A DNA stretch of 64,000 bases from Coccinella septempunctata (taxonomy: Eukaryota; Arthropoda; Insecta; Coleoptera; Coccinellidae): assembly GCF_907165205.1 (NCBI RefSeq), contig NC_058191.1, forward strand, positions 32,816,064 to 32,880,063, in the 5' to 3' direction. Every line of letters begins with the position of its first letter. The stretch's first letter is position 1. Below, in pieces: positions 34,600 through 47,282 of this stretch. The position numbers were made by a program, and so were the translations under genes. Under the pieces are notes generated by a model. It had not been told where the DNA came from. It saw only the letters and a list, made by a program, of their open reading frames with translations, and searched no databases.

Positions 34600-34750
34600 G
34601 TCCGGTTATTTATTTATTTACAAAAAGGATTACAATGACATATTTATTGAAGTAATCATACCTTCTGGTCACTGGGGAGTTCCTACCAATGTTTGTCCTA
34701 AAACCTTCATTATGAATGAGCTACCTCTTCTCGTGTATCTCTTTGGTATA
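34600..34750 (-). mobile_element. LINE 3' end fragment with AAAT-repeat tail
   Basis: On the minus strand the sequence ends with 'ctttttgtaaataaataaataa', a typical 3' tail of a 5'-truncated LINE. The upstream limit is uncertain. Confidence 0.5.
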
Positions 34751-34776
34751 TGATAATACACAAATGATATATCCCA

Positions 34777-35408
34777 CATGATGCTGCTGCCAAGATTCTT
34801 CACCAAGAATTGGCACTAAAACACCAACTTCTAAGTTCGAAAAAGATTACTTAAGTTACAATTACCATCCGGATGCCGTATTGAAAAATAAACATCACAA
34901 GTTCTACTGGAATCGCACGGTTCTCACAGACCGGAAAATAACCCACTATAGACCAGACCTCATATTGCTCAATAAGGATGAGAACAGAGCACTATTCATC
35001 GACGTGTCGATTCCAAATAATAACAATCTTCTAGATAGGCACACTGAAAAAATTTCAAAATACAGAGATCTTGAGGAACAAACCAGGAAACAGTGGAAGC
35101 TGAAAGATATCAAGACCATCCCTATTGTCATTTCATCTACAGGCCTGATACCGAAGAAACTACTGGAGAACTTGAGGAAACTTCAATTGGACGAAAATAT
35201 CTATAGAGTCATGCATAAGGCGGTACTGCTGGGAACGGCGAGAACTATACGCAAGTACCTACATGGGGAATTCAGAGGAACACCATCTGCTCCGACAGGA
35301 ACTGCTGGTGGAGCAGGAATCCAACCGACGGCAGGGATCCCAGGAGCGACCCGGACCCGACCACCACCACGAGCCCGAAAACCTGGAAAGGGCTCCAACA
35401 GAGCTTAA
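34777..35408 (+). pseudogene. LINE C-terminal domain with restriction-like endonuclease motif
   Basis: The C-terminal end of a non-LTR retrotransposon protein. Homology starts near 34777 (AAKILHQELALKHQLL) and is interrupted by a stop/frameshift near 34850. It then continues as an open frame from about 34860, with an in-frame Met at 34881, to 35408. Residues RPD (24-26 from that Met) and FIDVSIP (39-45) look like the RPD..D core of the PD-(D/E)XK endonuclease found in R2/R4-type LINEs. The following helix KISKYRDLEEQTRKQWKLKD and the PIVISSTGLIPKKLL block are typical of this domain. The end is a Gly/Pro/Arg-rich tail. The RT part is absent, so this is a 5'-truncated copy. About 100 bp of 3' UTR follow. 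The LINE clade is inferred. Confidence 0.75.
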
Positions 35409-35589
35409 TCCTTCTGATATCTGAGTTATCCGGGATAAGTGAATTTTCCTCTGGAGTGGGGTGTGAAAGCCGCAAGGCTAAAGTTATAATAATAAGGAAA
35501 TGTAGGAACACTTTTCATAGTTAAACTGAAGGTTATTTTTGTAGCAGGAGACCAAAAATCATTCGTCATCCTCGTGAATCTTGAGGCAA

Positions 35590-35990
35590 TCCTCAACTGA
35601 AATTATCCCGTCTGAAAATCTCAAGGTCATCGGCATATTCATGAAAATCTAAATCAAAAGGGGACCAAGAAGTAAACCCTGTGGAACACCCTAAGTAATG
35701 ACCAATGATGCAGACAAATATCCGTTAACACTAACAACTGACTGCGGCAGTGAATATACGAAGACAGCCATCTCAGAAGATTTCCCTGAACACTTAATCA
35801 TTAATAATAATTATTAATAATTAAGAATATTATGGTCAATCTTATCGAATGCCTTACTGAAGTCCAAATACTACAAATTTTTGTATGTACATATTAGTGA
35901 TCTCTCTTCTGATAGATTGCATGGTGGATTCCAGGATTCCCATTCGTTCTTTCTGAAATCCAAGTGAAGTCGAAGTTATGGGTAATAAAA
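35590..35990 (-). pseudogene. LINE reverse-transcriptase fragment
   Basis: On the minus strand, in several frames: a TWISERTNGN-like start (about 35970), FSKAFDKIDHNIL (35862-35825), LLRWLSSYI (about 35780), GVPQGLLLGPLL (about 35690-35655), and YADD (35637-35626). The order and spacing are those of a compressed RT domain with deletions. It is a different element from the endonuclease fragment next to it, which is on the other strand. Confidence 0.8.
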
Positions 35991-37044
35991 CTTAGGCAAT
36001 CTTTTGCTGTCCCACTTCATTTGCTGCTAACTTCATCTCTTTTTTCGAGAAAAGCGACACCATTTTTTATCCGAACTTTTTCCTTGAAAACTCCATACTG
36101 AATCGATTCATAACGAAATGTTGCCTATAACGAAATGAAATTACACGTTTGTGTATTTTTCACGAATGGACGGAGCCGTTCCGTAGATTATTATCGAAGT
36201 CTAATTGGTGATGGCAGAAAAACAGTGAAACGTGCTCGGGATCCAGTTTGATGTTTCATTCCCTCAGATAACGAGGACGTGAGGAATGAGCCAGATGCTT
36301 GGCAGATCCGCATCTCTTTTAATTGTTCCTTCAATATAATTTGGTAGATTCGAAGGGGATTTCTGAAAGCTTTCCTTTCCTGCTGGAGAAGAAAAATTGG
36401 CCTTTAGTTACAATGATTGGAGGGTTATTCAGAGGAGAACCACGAAAGGTTTTCGAAAATTCGATTACATCTCCATCTTTTCGTGATCAGATCGGGGAAA
36501 ATTGGAAAGGTCTGTGCTTTGAACGTGAAAGTGGTTACATATAATGAAGAAAACTCTGTAGAAATGTTGTGTGTAGTATTTGGATTCAAGCAAATTGCCA
36601 ATATCTTTTAACGGACAATTGATCTTACTTGAAGCCTCTGAAGTATTCAAATCTTCTTCCACCGTTTGGTGGAATTGGCTTAACTTAAACTCAGATTAAA
36701 ATTCGAACATACTGCCTTTAACATTAGCATCTGCTTTGTCCATGAAGTGAAGGAGGGTGGGTAAACAAACCACAAAACACATCAAAAACAACCCATTTGA
36801 ACTGAACTCAAGATGATACATCGATAAAAATCGGCGAGTTTCTTTAATTAACGCCAATTTTTTTTTTACTCAAAATAGATTCAGCATGATCAAGTCGACT
36901 GCTCTGTTTTTGGAAAACTCCAGAACGACTTCCATTCTTCTTATTTCCCAAAGCAATATTAAAATTTTTGGTACCCTGAAATAATATGAGGAATATGTCT
37001 TCAAACTTAAATATCTCGATTACGGTTAAATTTCGGATTATATA
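35991..37044. other. Region without recognisable genes
   Basis: Short frames only. None carries a recognisable motif. Confidence 0.45.
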
Positions 37045-37985
37045 CAGGGTTTTTCATGAGTCGGTGGCCATAACCTAATCTAGGCCTTACAGAAAACTTG
37101 CTTGATTTGTATCCTAAGGCTATTAGTTTAGGAGAAACGGGTGATTCATAAACATTCTCCTAAATTTGCGCTAGCCATAACAAATTTCATCGGTTTGTTC
37201 CCTTCAGAAAGCTCTTTTAAACGACTCATGAAATATCAATATTTTCAGGGCAATATTCCGAATATCACGATTATTCTTTCAACCGCCAAAATCTATAATT
37301 TTTCATCCCTTACAGAAATTTCGTTATTGCCATGAAAATCTACATGAAATTTATTCCACGGAATTCAATTTTATTTTTGCATGGCACACTTTTCACAAGA
37401 GAATAGTAACCGAACGAATTAATCTTTTATGTAATTTTTTCGAAATGTGGTCCTGCTTTTATTCCTGATAATATTTATTGTCTTTTGACAAGATTTGGAA
37501 TTATTTTAAATTCTGTTCATCTCCTTTTCATTTTAAACCCTTAGCACCAAATGCACAATATCACTAAAGGAATAAAAACAGGTTCACATTTCGGAAAAAT
37601 GAAAGATGAATTCGTCCGGCTCCGACAAGTGTGCCATGTAAAATGAAAATTGTTTTCCTTTGAATAAATAATGCAACTTTTCATGGCAGTAATGAAATTT
37701 TTGTAAGTAATGTAAGAAATATAGATTTTGGAGCTTGAAAGATAGAAATACTGCCCTGAAAATATTGATATTTCATGAGTTGTTTGAAAGAGTTTTCTGA
37801 AGTGAACAAACCCATAAAATTTAATCGAAGTCAACCTTGCATTCCAGAGTAATGGCTATCGCAAATTCAGTTCATGAATCATCCTGTATCTCCTAAACTA
37901 ATATCACTAGGATTCAAAACAAGCAAGTTTTCTAAAAGGCCTGGATGACCTGCATTCACCATTAAGCTATGGCCAACACCCTTAT
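37045..37985. repeat. Long foldback element with arms of about 400 bp
   Basis: The left arm starts cagggt and contains 'tttaggaga' and 'catgaaatatcaatattttcagggca'. The right arm is its diverged reverse complement, ending near 'ggccaacaccctta'. TA lies at or near both ends. The arms occupy most of the roughly 940 bp. Non-coding MITE or foldback. Confidence 0.82.
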
Positions 37986-39189
37986 AAAGTGTACCTACCT
38001 CCTTTCGAGAAATCTGCAAAGAATACTATTTTTATACGTATTATCTGAAAGACCTGGTAGCAAAATAGGCACTAAAAAGGGTAACTGGCGAATTAAAAAT
38101 AACCCTTATTCCTGACTACAGTTTTCACAAAACCTACATCGGCGTTAACCATTTTGAAAGCAGCATCTTTCTGTAGAGTCGCGATTGAACTAAGTCTGTA
38201 GGTATTCTGAAAAGGAAAATGAAAACGCACAAGGCAAGAACGAAATAAACCAATAACACGGGATTCAACAACATTAGGCGGCCAGGTGAACAGAAGCAAC
38301 AAGAATATATTTTCAGAATAATCAGTGACAAGGGGGTTGGAAATTAATCGTTCCCGATAGTAGCATCCCCGAATGGTTTTGGAATAAGCTATCGGGAAAA
38401 TTTATAACGTGGAGTTTTCTTCTGTTGACTTTCGAACTTATCAGATAATTGACTTGCTTCCAGAAGTTCAGAATATGGAAAAATATCACTCGCTGTTTTC
38501 AGATCGTAGCGAGATAAGATTTGTTGGAAGCCGCTTTTCTCGGTGCCTCTTGCGCATCCGATCATTTCGGTTGAGTGGAATATTGTGTGTTTACTGGAGA
38601 CAGAACTGAACTGAACTGAACATTTCTCGGTACCGTAATCAATCGGATCATGATTTTTCTACAAAACCTAACATGGTAGGTAGTATTCACATTTCGACAA
38701 CAATAAATTATACCCTTCCTAGAATACCACAGAGTAATATGATAATCTTCTATGGTTTCTAAAACAATGTGTGCAACTGGATGAAGAGTGTCGTGGCCAC
38801 TGTTAGTGATATTTCATATTGTGCATAAGCTTGTCAATAGAATTCAAGTTTCATTCACAAAGATCAGAAGAAGGAGATATAGGATTATTTAATACCACAG
38901 AGATATCATTGAATAATTTACCAATCAACGATTAAAAAGCTCAAACTTTTGAGTGAAGAATTTCGAAATTTGATGGTTTAGGGGAATGCCAGCTAATGAA
39001 TTTTATATTCTCTAGAAAAATCAACGCTGAAATTAACGAATTTCAAATTATTCTTTTTGGAGCCTTTCCATCCTCTCTAGTTGATTCGAGATCAAATAAT
39101 AACCAACTGGCATTTTCTTATCTTCAAGGAAACTTCACGAATCAAATCAATGTTTTCTGTTGCACAACTTATGCCTAATCTTGAAATTT
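37986..39189. other. Region without recognisable genes
   Basis: No recognisable coding or repeat features. The segment after about 38996 may be a very degenerate first unit of the tandem array that follows. Confidence 0.4.
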
Positions 39190-40580
39190 GCCATCAGTTT
39201 TTCAAGATATAGATAGATAGATATTCCGTCTACAAGTATATTTTGGGAATACCACTCTCAATCAGCCAAGAAAATTTGCAGAAGAATAGATATCTTCGAG
39301 AACACTCCGATGAAAATAAATGATTAGAAATAAAATTGAATATTTTTTTATCTTTGAATTCGGCTACCGCCATTTTGCAACTAAGATCTCTAATTGACAT
39401 TTGTTTGGGCCTGGAGCAAACACCTTGATTTGAAAGTATATGTGCTAATATCACTCAGAAATTTTTCTTTAATTTTCTAAAAGATGAGTTTTTCATGCCC
39501 TCAATCTTCAATGAGTTTCTTTCAATCCTTCGGAAAATTTACCATCAGTGTTTTAAAACGTAAACTTCTCGCCAACAAGTACATTTTACAAATATCAATC
39601 TTGATCATTTTGGACCAGAAAAATTTACAGACCAATATATATTTACGAATACTTTCGGATGGAAATAGTGTATCAGAAATAAAATTCAATATTTTTTCTT
39701 CGAAAACATCCTCCGCCATTTTGCAACCAAGATTTGTTACGTGACCTCTTAAGGAGGAAACACTTTGATCAAAAAATATAAATGCTAAGGCGAATCAGGA
39801 AAATGAATTTTTTCCTAATTTTCTAAAAGATTATTCTTTCGCCCCTTCAATTTCTCTTGAGTTTCTTGAAATCCTTTGGGAAAATTACCATCAAGTTCTA
39901 AGATGTGAACTGTGCATTTCGAAAATATTACTCTCAATCATGGGGAAATTTGCAGAAGAACATATATCCACGGGAACACTATGATGAAAACGTTCTTTCT
40001 ACAGATATGAAATTGAATATTTGTTCTTCCCTATAAATTCCTCCGCCATTTTGCAACAAAGATTTGTGATGGACCTCTTCATGGACCAGAAGGAAGAAGG
40101 GTAGAAAGTAAATGTGTTCATCTCATTCAAGAATTTCTTCTAAATTTTCTTTTGGATGATTTTTCACGCCTTGTCTTCTGTTTCTCTTCAAATCCTCTGG
40201 GAAACTTAACATCAGTTTTTGGGTCTACCAAGTGTATATTGAAAAATATAACTATCGATTATTTCGAGCCAAGAAAATTTGTCAAAGAATATTTGCAAGA
40301 TGGAAATAAAATTGAATCAGATAGAAGAAATTTAATGGACATAACCCTCTGAGAAGTATTAACCGTAGACACGTGTTTCAGGCTTTTGGCTCTCATCAGT
40401 ATTGTGGATATTTCTCAAAGGAGTATGTCCATTTAATTTCTTCTATCCGTTTCAAACTGTTCCCTTATTATCCTACGTTTTATAAAATTGAATATTTGCT
40501 TTCGATCAATTTCTTCGCCATTATGCAACCAAGATTTGTAATGAACTTTTGCAAGTTCCAGAAGGAACCATTTTGATTAG
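39190..40580. repeat. Degenerate tandem repeat, unit about 340 bp
   Basis: The phrase 'cgccattttgcaac' followed by 'agatt' or 'agatc' recurs at about 39371, 39715, 40051 and 40519. Other shared words, such as 'aaaatttgcagaagaa', 'aaataaaattgaatatt' and 'ccatcag', recur at matching offsets. The last interval is longer (about 470 bp). Non-coding. Confidence 0.75.
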
Positions 40581-41872
40581 AAAGTATGGAAAAAATTTTT
40601 CTAATAGGTAATATTCCATAACATAAAAAAATATATTCGTGGCCTCATAAGAATTAGATTTTGTATCGTGGTATAACGAGTGGTAAAAGTTGTGCACCAT
40701 TGATGTTTCTGATACCTAGATTTGTACCATTATAGAATCAGCAGATTGTTTGAATTGTCACGTAATATATTTGTTCTTGGTCGTTCGATAGTAGGGGCCT
40801 TTCATCTAAAGGAGGCTACTTTTCTTGTTTTTCATCTGTTCATTCCGTTTGTAATGCCTAATGCATTTTTTTTATTGAAACACCTTTCATAGCCGGTCAG
40901 AACCCTCATGAACATACTGCCTTATGCTCTAAAATAAGATTTAGATTGCTCCATATACCTCAGTATTATGCCTCGAAATAAACCCTGTCTCTTTCAGAAT
41001 ATGTTTAAATGCTGCAGCCCTTATTGAGAAGAAGCTCACATATTCCAAGACTCTCGTCAGATGTGGCCAATTTTGGAGTTATTTGTTGCATAAAATACCT
41101 TATACGAAAACATTAAAAAAATTCTTATACCATGTTCAATCTCGACAAGCAAAATTAGACTGAAGAATAACCTCATCGGGGAAAATATATTACCAGAAAT
41201 ATTTCAGCACCAACTCTTACACAGAGAGCAAACAAGTTCAAGATTAGCCAACAGCTTCTTTCGAAATGTTCGTTGCAAATGAATTCATCAGTGTAACATT
41301 GTATTCTTCGGAACGAATGAATATTCATCAAATTCTGCGAGTGAGGAACCGAAATATATCACCATCTAACTCTGCTATCACATTGCGGCTTCGCGGTCCG
41401 AAACTGTCAGATAGAATTATAGGTGTGGCGGGAAGTCTCGTTTGATTAACTTCGGGACAACGACTTTCACTGATTTCCAGATCGGATCAATCAATGATTT
41501 CAGGAGGAATTGTTCCATTCAATTCGTTGTTCAATATCTAACTGATTCGGCAAAGAGCAATAAACTATCAATCCGAATCTGGATTTTCCAAAACTTATAT
41601 TCCACTTGATATGATATGCAAGTCAAAATTCTCCTTTTTCGAACCGTTTACTCATAATAATAAAGTTTGAAAAATGAAGATGAGCTGATGTAGGCTCTTC
41701 GAAAAGTGATAAACTGCTCATCGAAAGTTGAGGATTTGGAACTGATTTTTGTTCTATTTTCAAAAAAAATAATTTTTTTTTTAAATATGTGTATGTAAAG
41801 TTTCTCAGGGTACAGACTCAAATAAGTATGACTGTTAACCCTGACTTATTATGTAATACATAGACAGGGTGT
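40581..41872. other. Region without recognisable genes
   Basis: No coding motif or repeat recognised. Confidence 0.45.
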
Positions 41873-42017
41873 CTGTAAACAAATGCGTAGGAATTAGGTG
41901 TAGTTCCTATATTTTTTTTCGAACTCGACCTCCCTTTCAAAATCTTTTGGAAAGCGATTATGAGTTGACAGTTTTTAATGTTTTTTGCCGGTGCTAAAAA
42001 AACACCGAGTCATAAAA

Positions 42018-43211
42018 GTATACTGCATTCACATTTATTTCAGCAGTCGGTTGGCCATGAAATAATTTTCTCAAGTTTTTGTATTTAGAACGGAGTACGG
42101 TTGGCACTTATGAAATATCGTTAATGTCATAACGCCGTTGCCACAACTAATATCAATTTTTATTACGAAAATGCCGAAAGTGAAAAAAGAGACGGGGTTT
42201 CAGGAAGTGCTATTTAGAATTCAGATCCGCTCAGTCAAATAGTTATACCCTGATATTCTAAAATCCACAATACGTCAGACGGTAGAGAACATATTCAATG
42301 TAAGGGAATTTATATAATGTTTCATCTGAATCTAAACGAGTTATATTTCAGCTGAATATTTCCACAATCAGAAAGATTTTGAATGAAGAGGATGACAAAG
42401 ATCTCCTTCTATTGGGAGACCCAAAAAAGTGATGGCATTTGAGAATTTTATGTTTGAGTGAATTAATGCGAAAAGTTTACCACAGGATTTTTGATGAATG
42501 TCATCGTAGAATAAATTGATTTTTCTATTTTTCATTTGACTTTTCCTATACATTGTAAATGTCTTAAGTTACCAATAAATACCTGATTATTATTATTATT
42601 ACATCAATGCATTAAGACGAGCCACAAATACGCTCCAGTTGTCCTGCTAATTGTTTATACAAATGTGAAATTTTTGTTCAAAGGTGAAGTTCATCTTGAT
42701 TGAAACTTCCTTTAATTCTTTTTACTTATATTGATGCAAGATATGATTTTTGTTGAAGAATTTAACATTCTTGTAATTATCTATTAATTCCTTCGGGAGA
42801 TACCCATTCCCAACTACTGCAACATATGCATTTGATATTCGGGTTAATATTTTTGAAATCTACAACTGATGTAACGTATTCAAACTTCAGCCAAAGAAGA
42901 TCGGTAACGAACATTAACTCTCCTCAAGCTACTGCGTATTATGATTTTATACTGATCTCTTGTATTTTCCATGCAAATAACTGGATTTGGTATGCCTTCA
43001 ATCAGTTTGTATAAACTTCAATTATGTTCGTCGCATATTTTCCGAAGAGATTCGACATTGTGATAAAATACTTGAACTGTTACGTAGAACGGGCAACATA
43101 GCGTTGATTTAAAACCCAAAAATGTTTTGACAAGCGTCATAACCCCACATTTTCGTCAAATTTCCATGGCCAACCGACTGCTAAAATAAAAGTGAATGGA
43201 GTATATACGTA
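42018..43211. mobile_element. Inner TIR element (family B)
   Basis: The ends are inverted: gtatactgcattcac followed by agcagtcggttggccatg on the left, and the reverse complement with small changes on the right. Partial copies lie at 26747-26997 and, inverted, at 54280-54840. No transposase was recognised inside. A segment at about 42368-42600 ends in an ATT-repeat tail and looks like a nested LINE 3' end. Confidence 0.75.
42368..42600 (+). mobile_element. Probable nested LINE 3' end
   Basis: It contains an AATAAA signal (about 42575) and finishes in 'cctg(ATT)n'. It is absent from the family-B copy at 54280-54840 as far as that copy extends. No coding block recognised. Confidence 0.4.
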
Positions 43212-44611
43212 ATATGAAGCACTAAGTTGATGTTACTCACACAAATTTTTTCATATCTCATAATATCATATATCATTATTAGGGGTTGAAAATAAAAACC
43301 CGTTATGATTTTCCTTCAAAAATTGTTTTCATGGGATAGATTTCCGAAAAATAAAATTCACTTTTTGTTTCCCATTATATTCTGGAAAAAAAAGTCTTTT
43401 GAAAAATTTCGATACAGTCAATACTTTTCTCGGACTAAATAAAAACTTACAAACAGTTCTGACCATTCCATTTCATCGTATGTGTTCCATAGAATGTGTA
43501 CCTTCCGCTAAAATACATGCATCAACTCTCTACCTCATAGACCTTCGTATACTGCTTGTAAGTTTTTATTTATTCCGACAGAATTTTATCGACTGTATCC
43601 AAATTTTGCAACACACTTTTCTGTTTCAGAATTGAATGGGAAACCATAAGAGAAATTTATTTTTCGAAAATCTATCCCACGAAAACAATTTTTGAAGGAA
43701 AATCATAAGGGGTTGTTATTTTCAACCCCTAATAATGAAGTTATGAAATCTAAAGAATATTTATGAGTAACATCTACTCAGTACTTCATATTATGTATAG
43801 TTTCATGACTCAGTGTTTTTTAGAATCCGTAAAAGAACTTAAAAAGTGTCAACTCGTCATCGCCTTTCAAAGGCTGTATCTTGGAAGGGAGGTCGATTTC
43901 GAAAAAAATTGATAGAAACTACCCCTGCTTATTTTCATCGATGAATCATCTCCCTGAGTCCTTCGTATTTGTTTACAGACACCCTGTCAGTGTAATGAAG
44001 AATTAACGATACATATTTAGCAATTATAGACCACATCTACTCAGTTTATAAGATTTTAGCATTTTTGCACCAAAAATTCCAAAAGCCCATATCGCTCCAA
44101 TCGATAATATCTGTTTATTCAGATATTTGATTATGAGAATTGAAACTCGAAGGACCCTCTTCCATCCAAGAAAGTCGTGCCACATCCTATTCTCAAAAAT
44201 AATAACTTCCGAATAGACCAAGCAAGATGTATCGAGGAATAATACTCGACGGTATTCCATTTCGTTTTCGACGAGACCCAAACAAATAGAGAAAGAGCAA
44301 TAAGTTCACCCTCAAAATGAGATATGAAAGATGGGGAAAAAACGTATTCTATGTGTATAAACAACCCCTTATCCGGAGCATCGGATATACCCTTCGATTT
44401 TTCGAAACACGCCTGTTCGACAATCCGTCATTAGAAAGCGTGGGAATAGTATATGATTTGTTGATCCGCATTACCGAAATTCTGTGTAATGGTGAACTTT
44501 TGCATGCGTAATAAGCTTCGCGTGAATTTGAAAAACTTTGACAAAATCCTGACTTCTAGATACTAGATACACGCCATCCACTACAGTTGCAATTAATCAC
44601 ACATACATATA

Positions 44612-45871
44612 CGAGGAGGTATTGATATCTAGATAGCCTAGACCAGTTTCATGCATAAATAAAATATTGCATTACCATAACAACGAACAATAACTCATTA
44701 GATGTGCCAGGGTGAAGTTTGAGGTCAAAAAAGGAAAACAGAGTTTGCGTAACTCTGTTTTAAATTAAAAGAAAGAAGATGTCCACCGAAATTGTGAAAG
44801 TCGAAAAATTTGAGTATCGAGCCATCATCAAGTACCTGAATTTGAAAGTTTAAGGTTAAGAAGTAAGCAGCTTACGAAGACATGCTTAATACCCTTGGTG
44901 GTCCTTCGTATGCGACCGTGAAAAATTGGACAGCCAGCTTCAAAAGAGGGAAGGCCAGTTTCTGTGTCAGTCCCCAAATATATAGATGCAGTTCATGGCA
45001 AGATTATATCAGACCGTCTAATTGGGCTAAAACGGATATCTGAAGCACTGAATATTTCATACAAACGCGTTCATCATATAGTTCAAGCCAATTTGGACAT
45101 GAGAAAAATTGCTGCAAAATGGATCCCTAAATGTTTAAATGTTGACCAAAAGCGTGCAAGGGTAGAAGCATCGCGTTCTATCTGTGCTCGATTTGAAAAC
45201 GATGTAGACCTCTTAAGCCGAATTGTTACTATGGATGAGACTTGGGTACATTTCTACGATCCAGAAACAAAGCAACAATCAATGGAATGGCGACACTCCG
45301 GTTCTCCAAGACCTAAGAATTTTCGTGTCCAAAAATCTGCTGGAAAAGTTCTTGCTTCAGTTTTTTGGGATTGCCATGAAGTAATCATCGTTGATTTTTT
45401 GGATAAGAGTAGAACAATAACCGGAGATTACTATTCGACATTACTGACCACTCTACAGGGAGAAATTCAAGAGAAAAGACGCGGAAAGTTATCTAAAAGT
45501 GTTTCCTTTTTGAAGGACAACGCCCCTGCACACAAATCTCATGTTGCCATGCAAAAAATTCGTGATTTAGGGTTTGAATTACTAGAACACCCCCCTCATT
45601 CACCAGATTTGGTTCCATCCGTCTATCATCTCTTTCCTCAACTGAAAAAAGGTCATAAATTTTCTTCCAACGAGGAGGTAATAAAAGCTGTGGAGGTCTG
45701 GTTTGCAGAGCAAGAAGAAAAATTTTCTTGAAAGGTCTAGAGACGTTGCAGGTTCGCTGTAATAAATGTAGGTATCCAATTAAGACTAGAATATATTGAG
45801 TAATAAAATATTTTTACATTGAAATTTTGTTTGGTTTTATAGTAGGCTAAGAATTTTTCAATATATCCTCG
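44612..45871 (+). mobile_element. mariner transposon, full length but inactive
   Basis: A 1260-bp element, flanked by TA at 44610-44611 and 45872-45873. Both ends begin cgagga and share an attga..tagcct pattern over about 35 bp as inverted repeats. It contains one mariner transposase, frameshifted. A truncated relative lies at 24310-25057. Confidence 0.88.
44779..45800 (+). pseudogene. mariner transposase with mutated third catalytic Asp
   Basis: Translation would start at the ATG at 44779 (MSTEIVKVEKFEYRAI). Frameshifts between about 44850 and 44960 break the helix-turn-helix domain. From 44964 a 255-codon frame is open: linker (RPVSVSVPKYID in part), RIGLKRISEALNIS-like second helix-turn-helix, MDETWVHF (first Asp), KDNAPAHK (second Asp), then HSPDLVPSVYHLF. 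Mariner proteins have PSDY at this last site, so the third Asp of the DD34D triad is Val here. The spacing of 34 residues is otherwise kept. A one-base deletion at about 45728 ends the frame early, and the native C-terminus (LKGLETLQVRCNKC) continues in the next frame. Not active. Confidence 0.92.
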
Positions 45872-47282
45872 TAATTGCATTTTATTTCTTTGGAACAGCC
45901 AGTTTTTCCTTGGCAGAAATACTTTTTTCTCTTGGGTTTTTTCTGCTTTTTTCGAATCTCCTATCAAATTGAAGGAATTTTGTTATACAGGGTATTTTTT
46001 GGGTTGAAACTTATCCATCAATTGCGGAGAATAAACGTACCAAATATCATCAAAATATACAGGATGGTTATAGGTAATTGAAGAAATTGGCAAAATAAGT
46101 GAAACTCTCTGTATCTTGATAAAAAAAAAATCAAATGTAGATTATTCTGGCCTCTAGTTAGTAAAAGCTTCCGCCAATTTACCAACGGATCACCTTGATA
46201 TCAAGAAAATGCCGTACCTTTGTGATAAACGTATGATCAAAACATGATGTCACAGAAATAGAAGGTATACGGCGATAAATCCACTTTTTGGCAAGAATTA
46301 TCGTTTTTTCCTTCCCTTTCTTGCCTTTCTTCACTGTCACGGACAAAAACTTTGAATTATATTTAATTCAAGAATTAACGTCGCAGATGATGAATGAACC
46401 CACCATGTTTCACAAGTATCCTCAAACTTCAGGGTTTTCCTCTTTCCTTCTAGTATATGGCAGGTGAATTCTCCCCAGTAGACCGCTCCAATAACTGGGC
46501 TATACATGTGTCTCAGCTAGATGGGAAATTCTGTTATAAAACAAAGTAGATACGTTGTGATTGAAGTCAAATATTTGTATAACTGAGCAAACGGCTGCTC
46601 ACGGTTACATGTAATTTCGGCGATTCAGAAAGTTATCCATCCATATACTCCAGGAATTATCGAGTTTGGATAAACAGATTGATCCACTAGTAAGGGAAAA
46701 TATTTTGATACTAAAAAAGGTGCCAAGGAGTGTATTTTAATGACTAAGAAATCTCGAAGAACTGCGTTGCACTGACCACAGCTCCAGTGTAACTAAAATA
46801 TCAAATCTTCGGACTTTTTTTTCATTCGAAGGGAGCTTTCGGTTCACCGTCCAGTTTTTACCGTCAGGTTTTAAACCGAAGTTCCGATGAAAAATTATTC
46901 ATCAGGTTTTATCCGCACGTGCTTTCAGTTCAGTAGTGTGACAATTGGATTAAATCATCTCATCAATCTTTCAAATCTGTGACAATGTCTATCCATGCAG
47001 CTGGATCTTTTATTTGATATTTGTTATGAAAACAAGGTGAAGTTTTCGAATATTATTAATATACTCTCTGTCCTAAAACACAAATTTATGACAAAAGCGC
47101 TTGTCAACCGCTGTCTCTCCAGACCCAAGTTGTATTTAAACATATCTGCCATATCACAGCAATAATTGGGTCAATACTTGACCCACTGCATTACATGCAT
47201 TACAACAGCTCATCAATGGTGTTTTCATCTGAAATAGTATATAACATTACTAGCAAGGTAAGAGGGTTTTTACTGGCGAATG
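45872..47282. other. Region without recognisable genes
   Basis: A MITE-like terminus (tacagggtatttt) is at about 45986. A short palindrome, gggtcaatacttgaccc, is at about 47169. The stretch from 46800 to 47280 could hold the promoter or further 5' exons of the recombinase gene downstream, but I cannot identify them. Confidence 0.4.

Larger units (their letters stand above)
41873..43988. mobile_element. TIR/foldback element interrupted by a second element
   Basis: The outer termini are inverted (gacagggtgtctgtaaacaa on the left, its reverse complement on the right). Homology between the arms runs on for about 145 bp. The right-hand remainder (43212-43810) is itself an almost complete palindrome with arms of about 250 bp. 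The left arm is split by the element at 42018-43211, and removing it brings the two sides back into register. No transposase seen. No clear target duplication. Confidence 0.8.

Noticed and set aside
39209..39223. Short GATA-type microsatellite as a regulatory site
   Set aside because: Only about three to four units, with no gene nearby to regulate.
46840..46880. Hammerhead-like GAAAGCUC on the minus strand
   Set aside because: The required CUGANGA core is absent (CUGGAC instead), so the match is not convincing.
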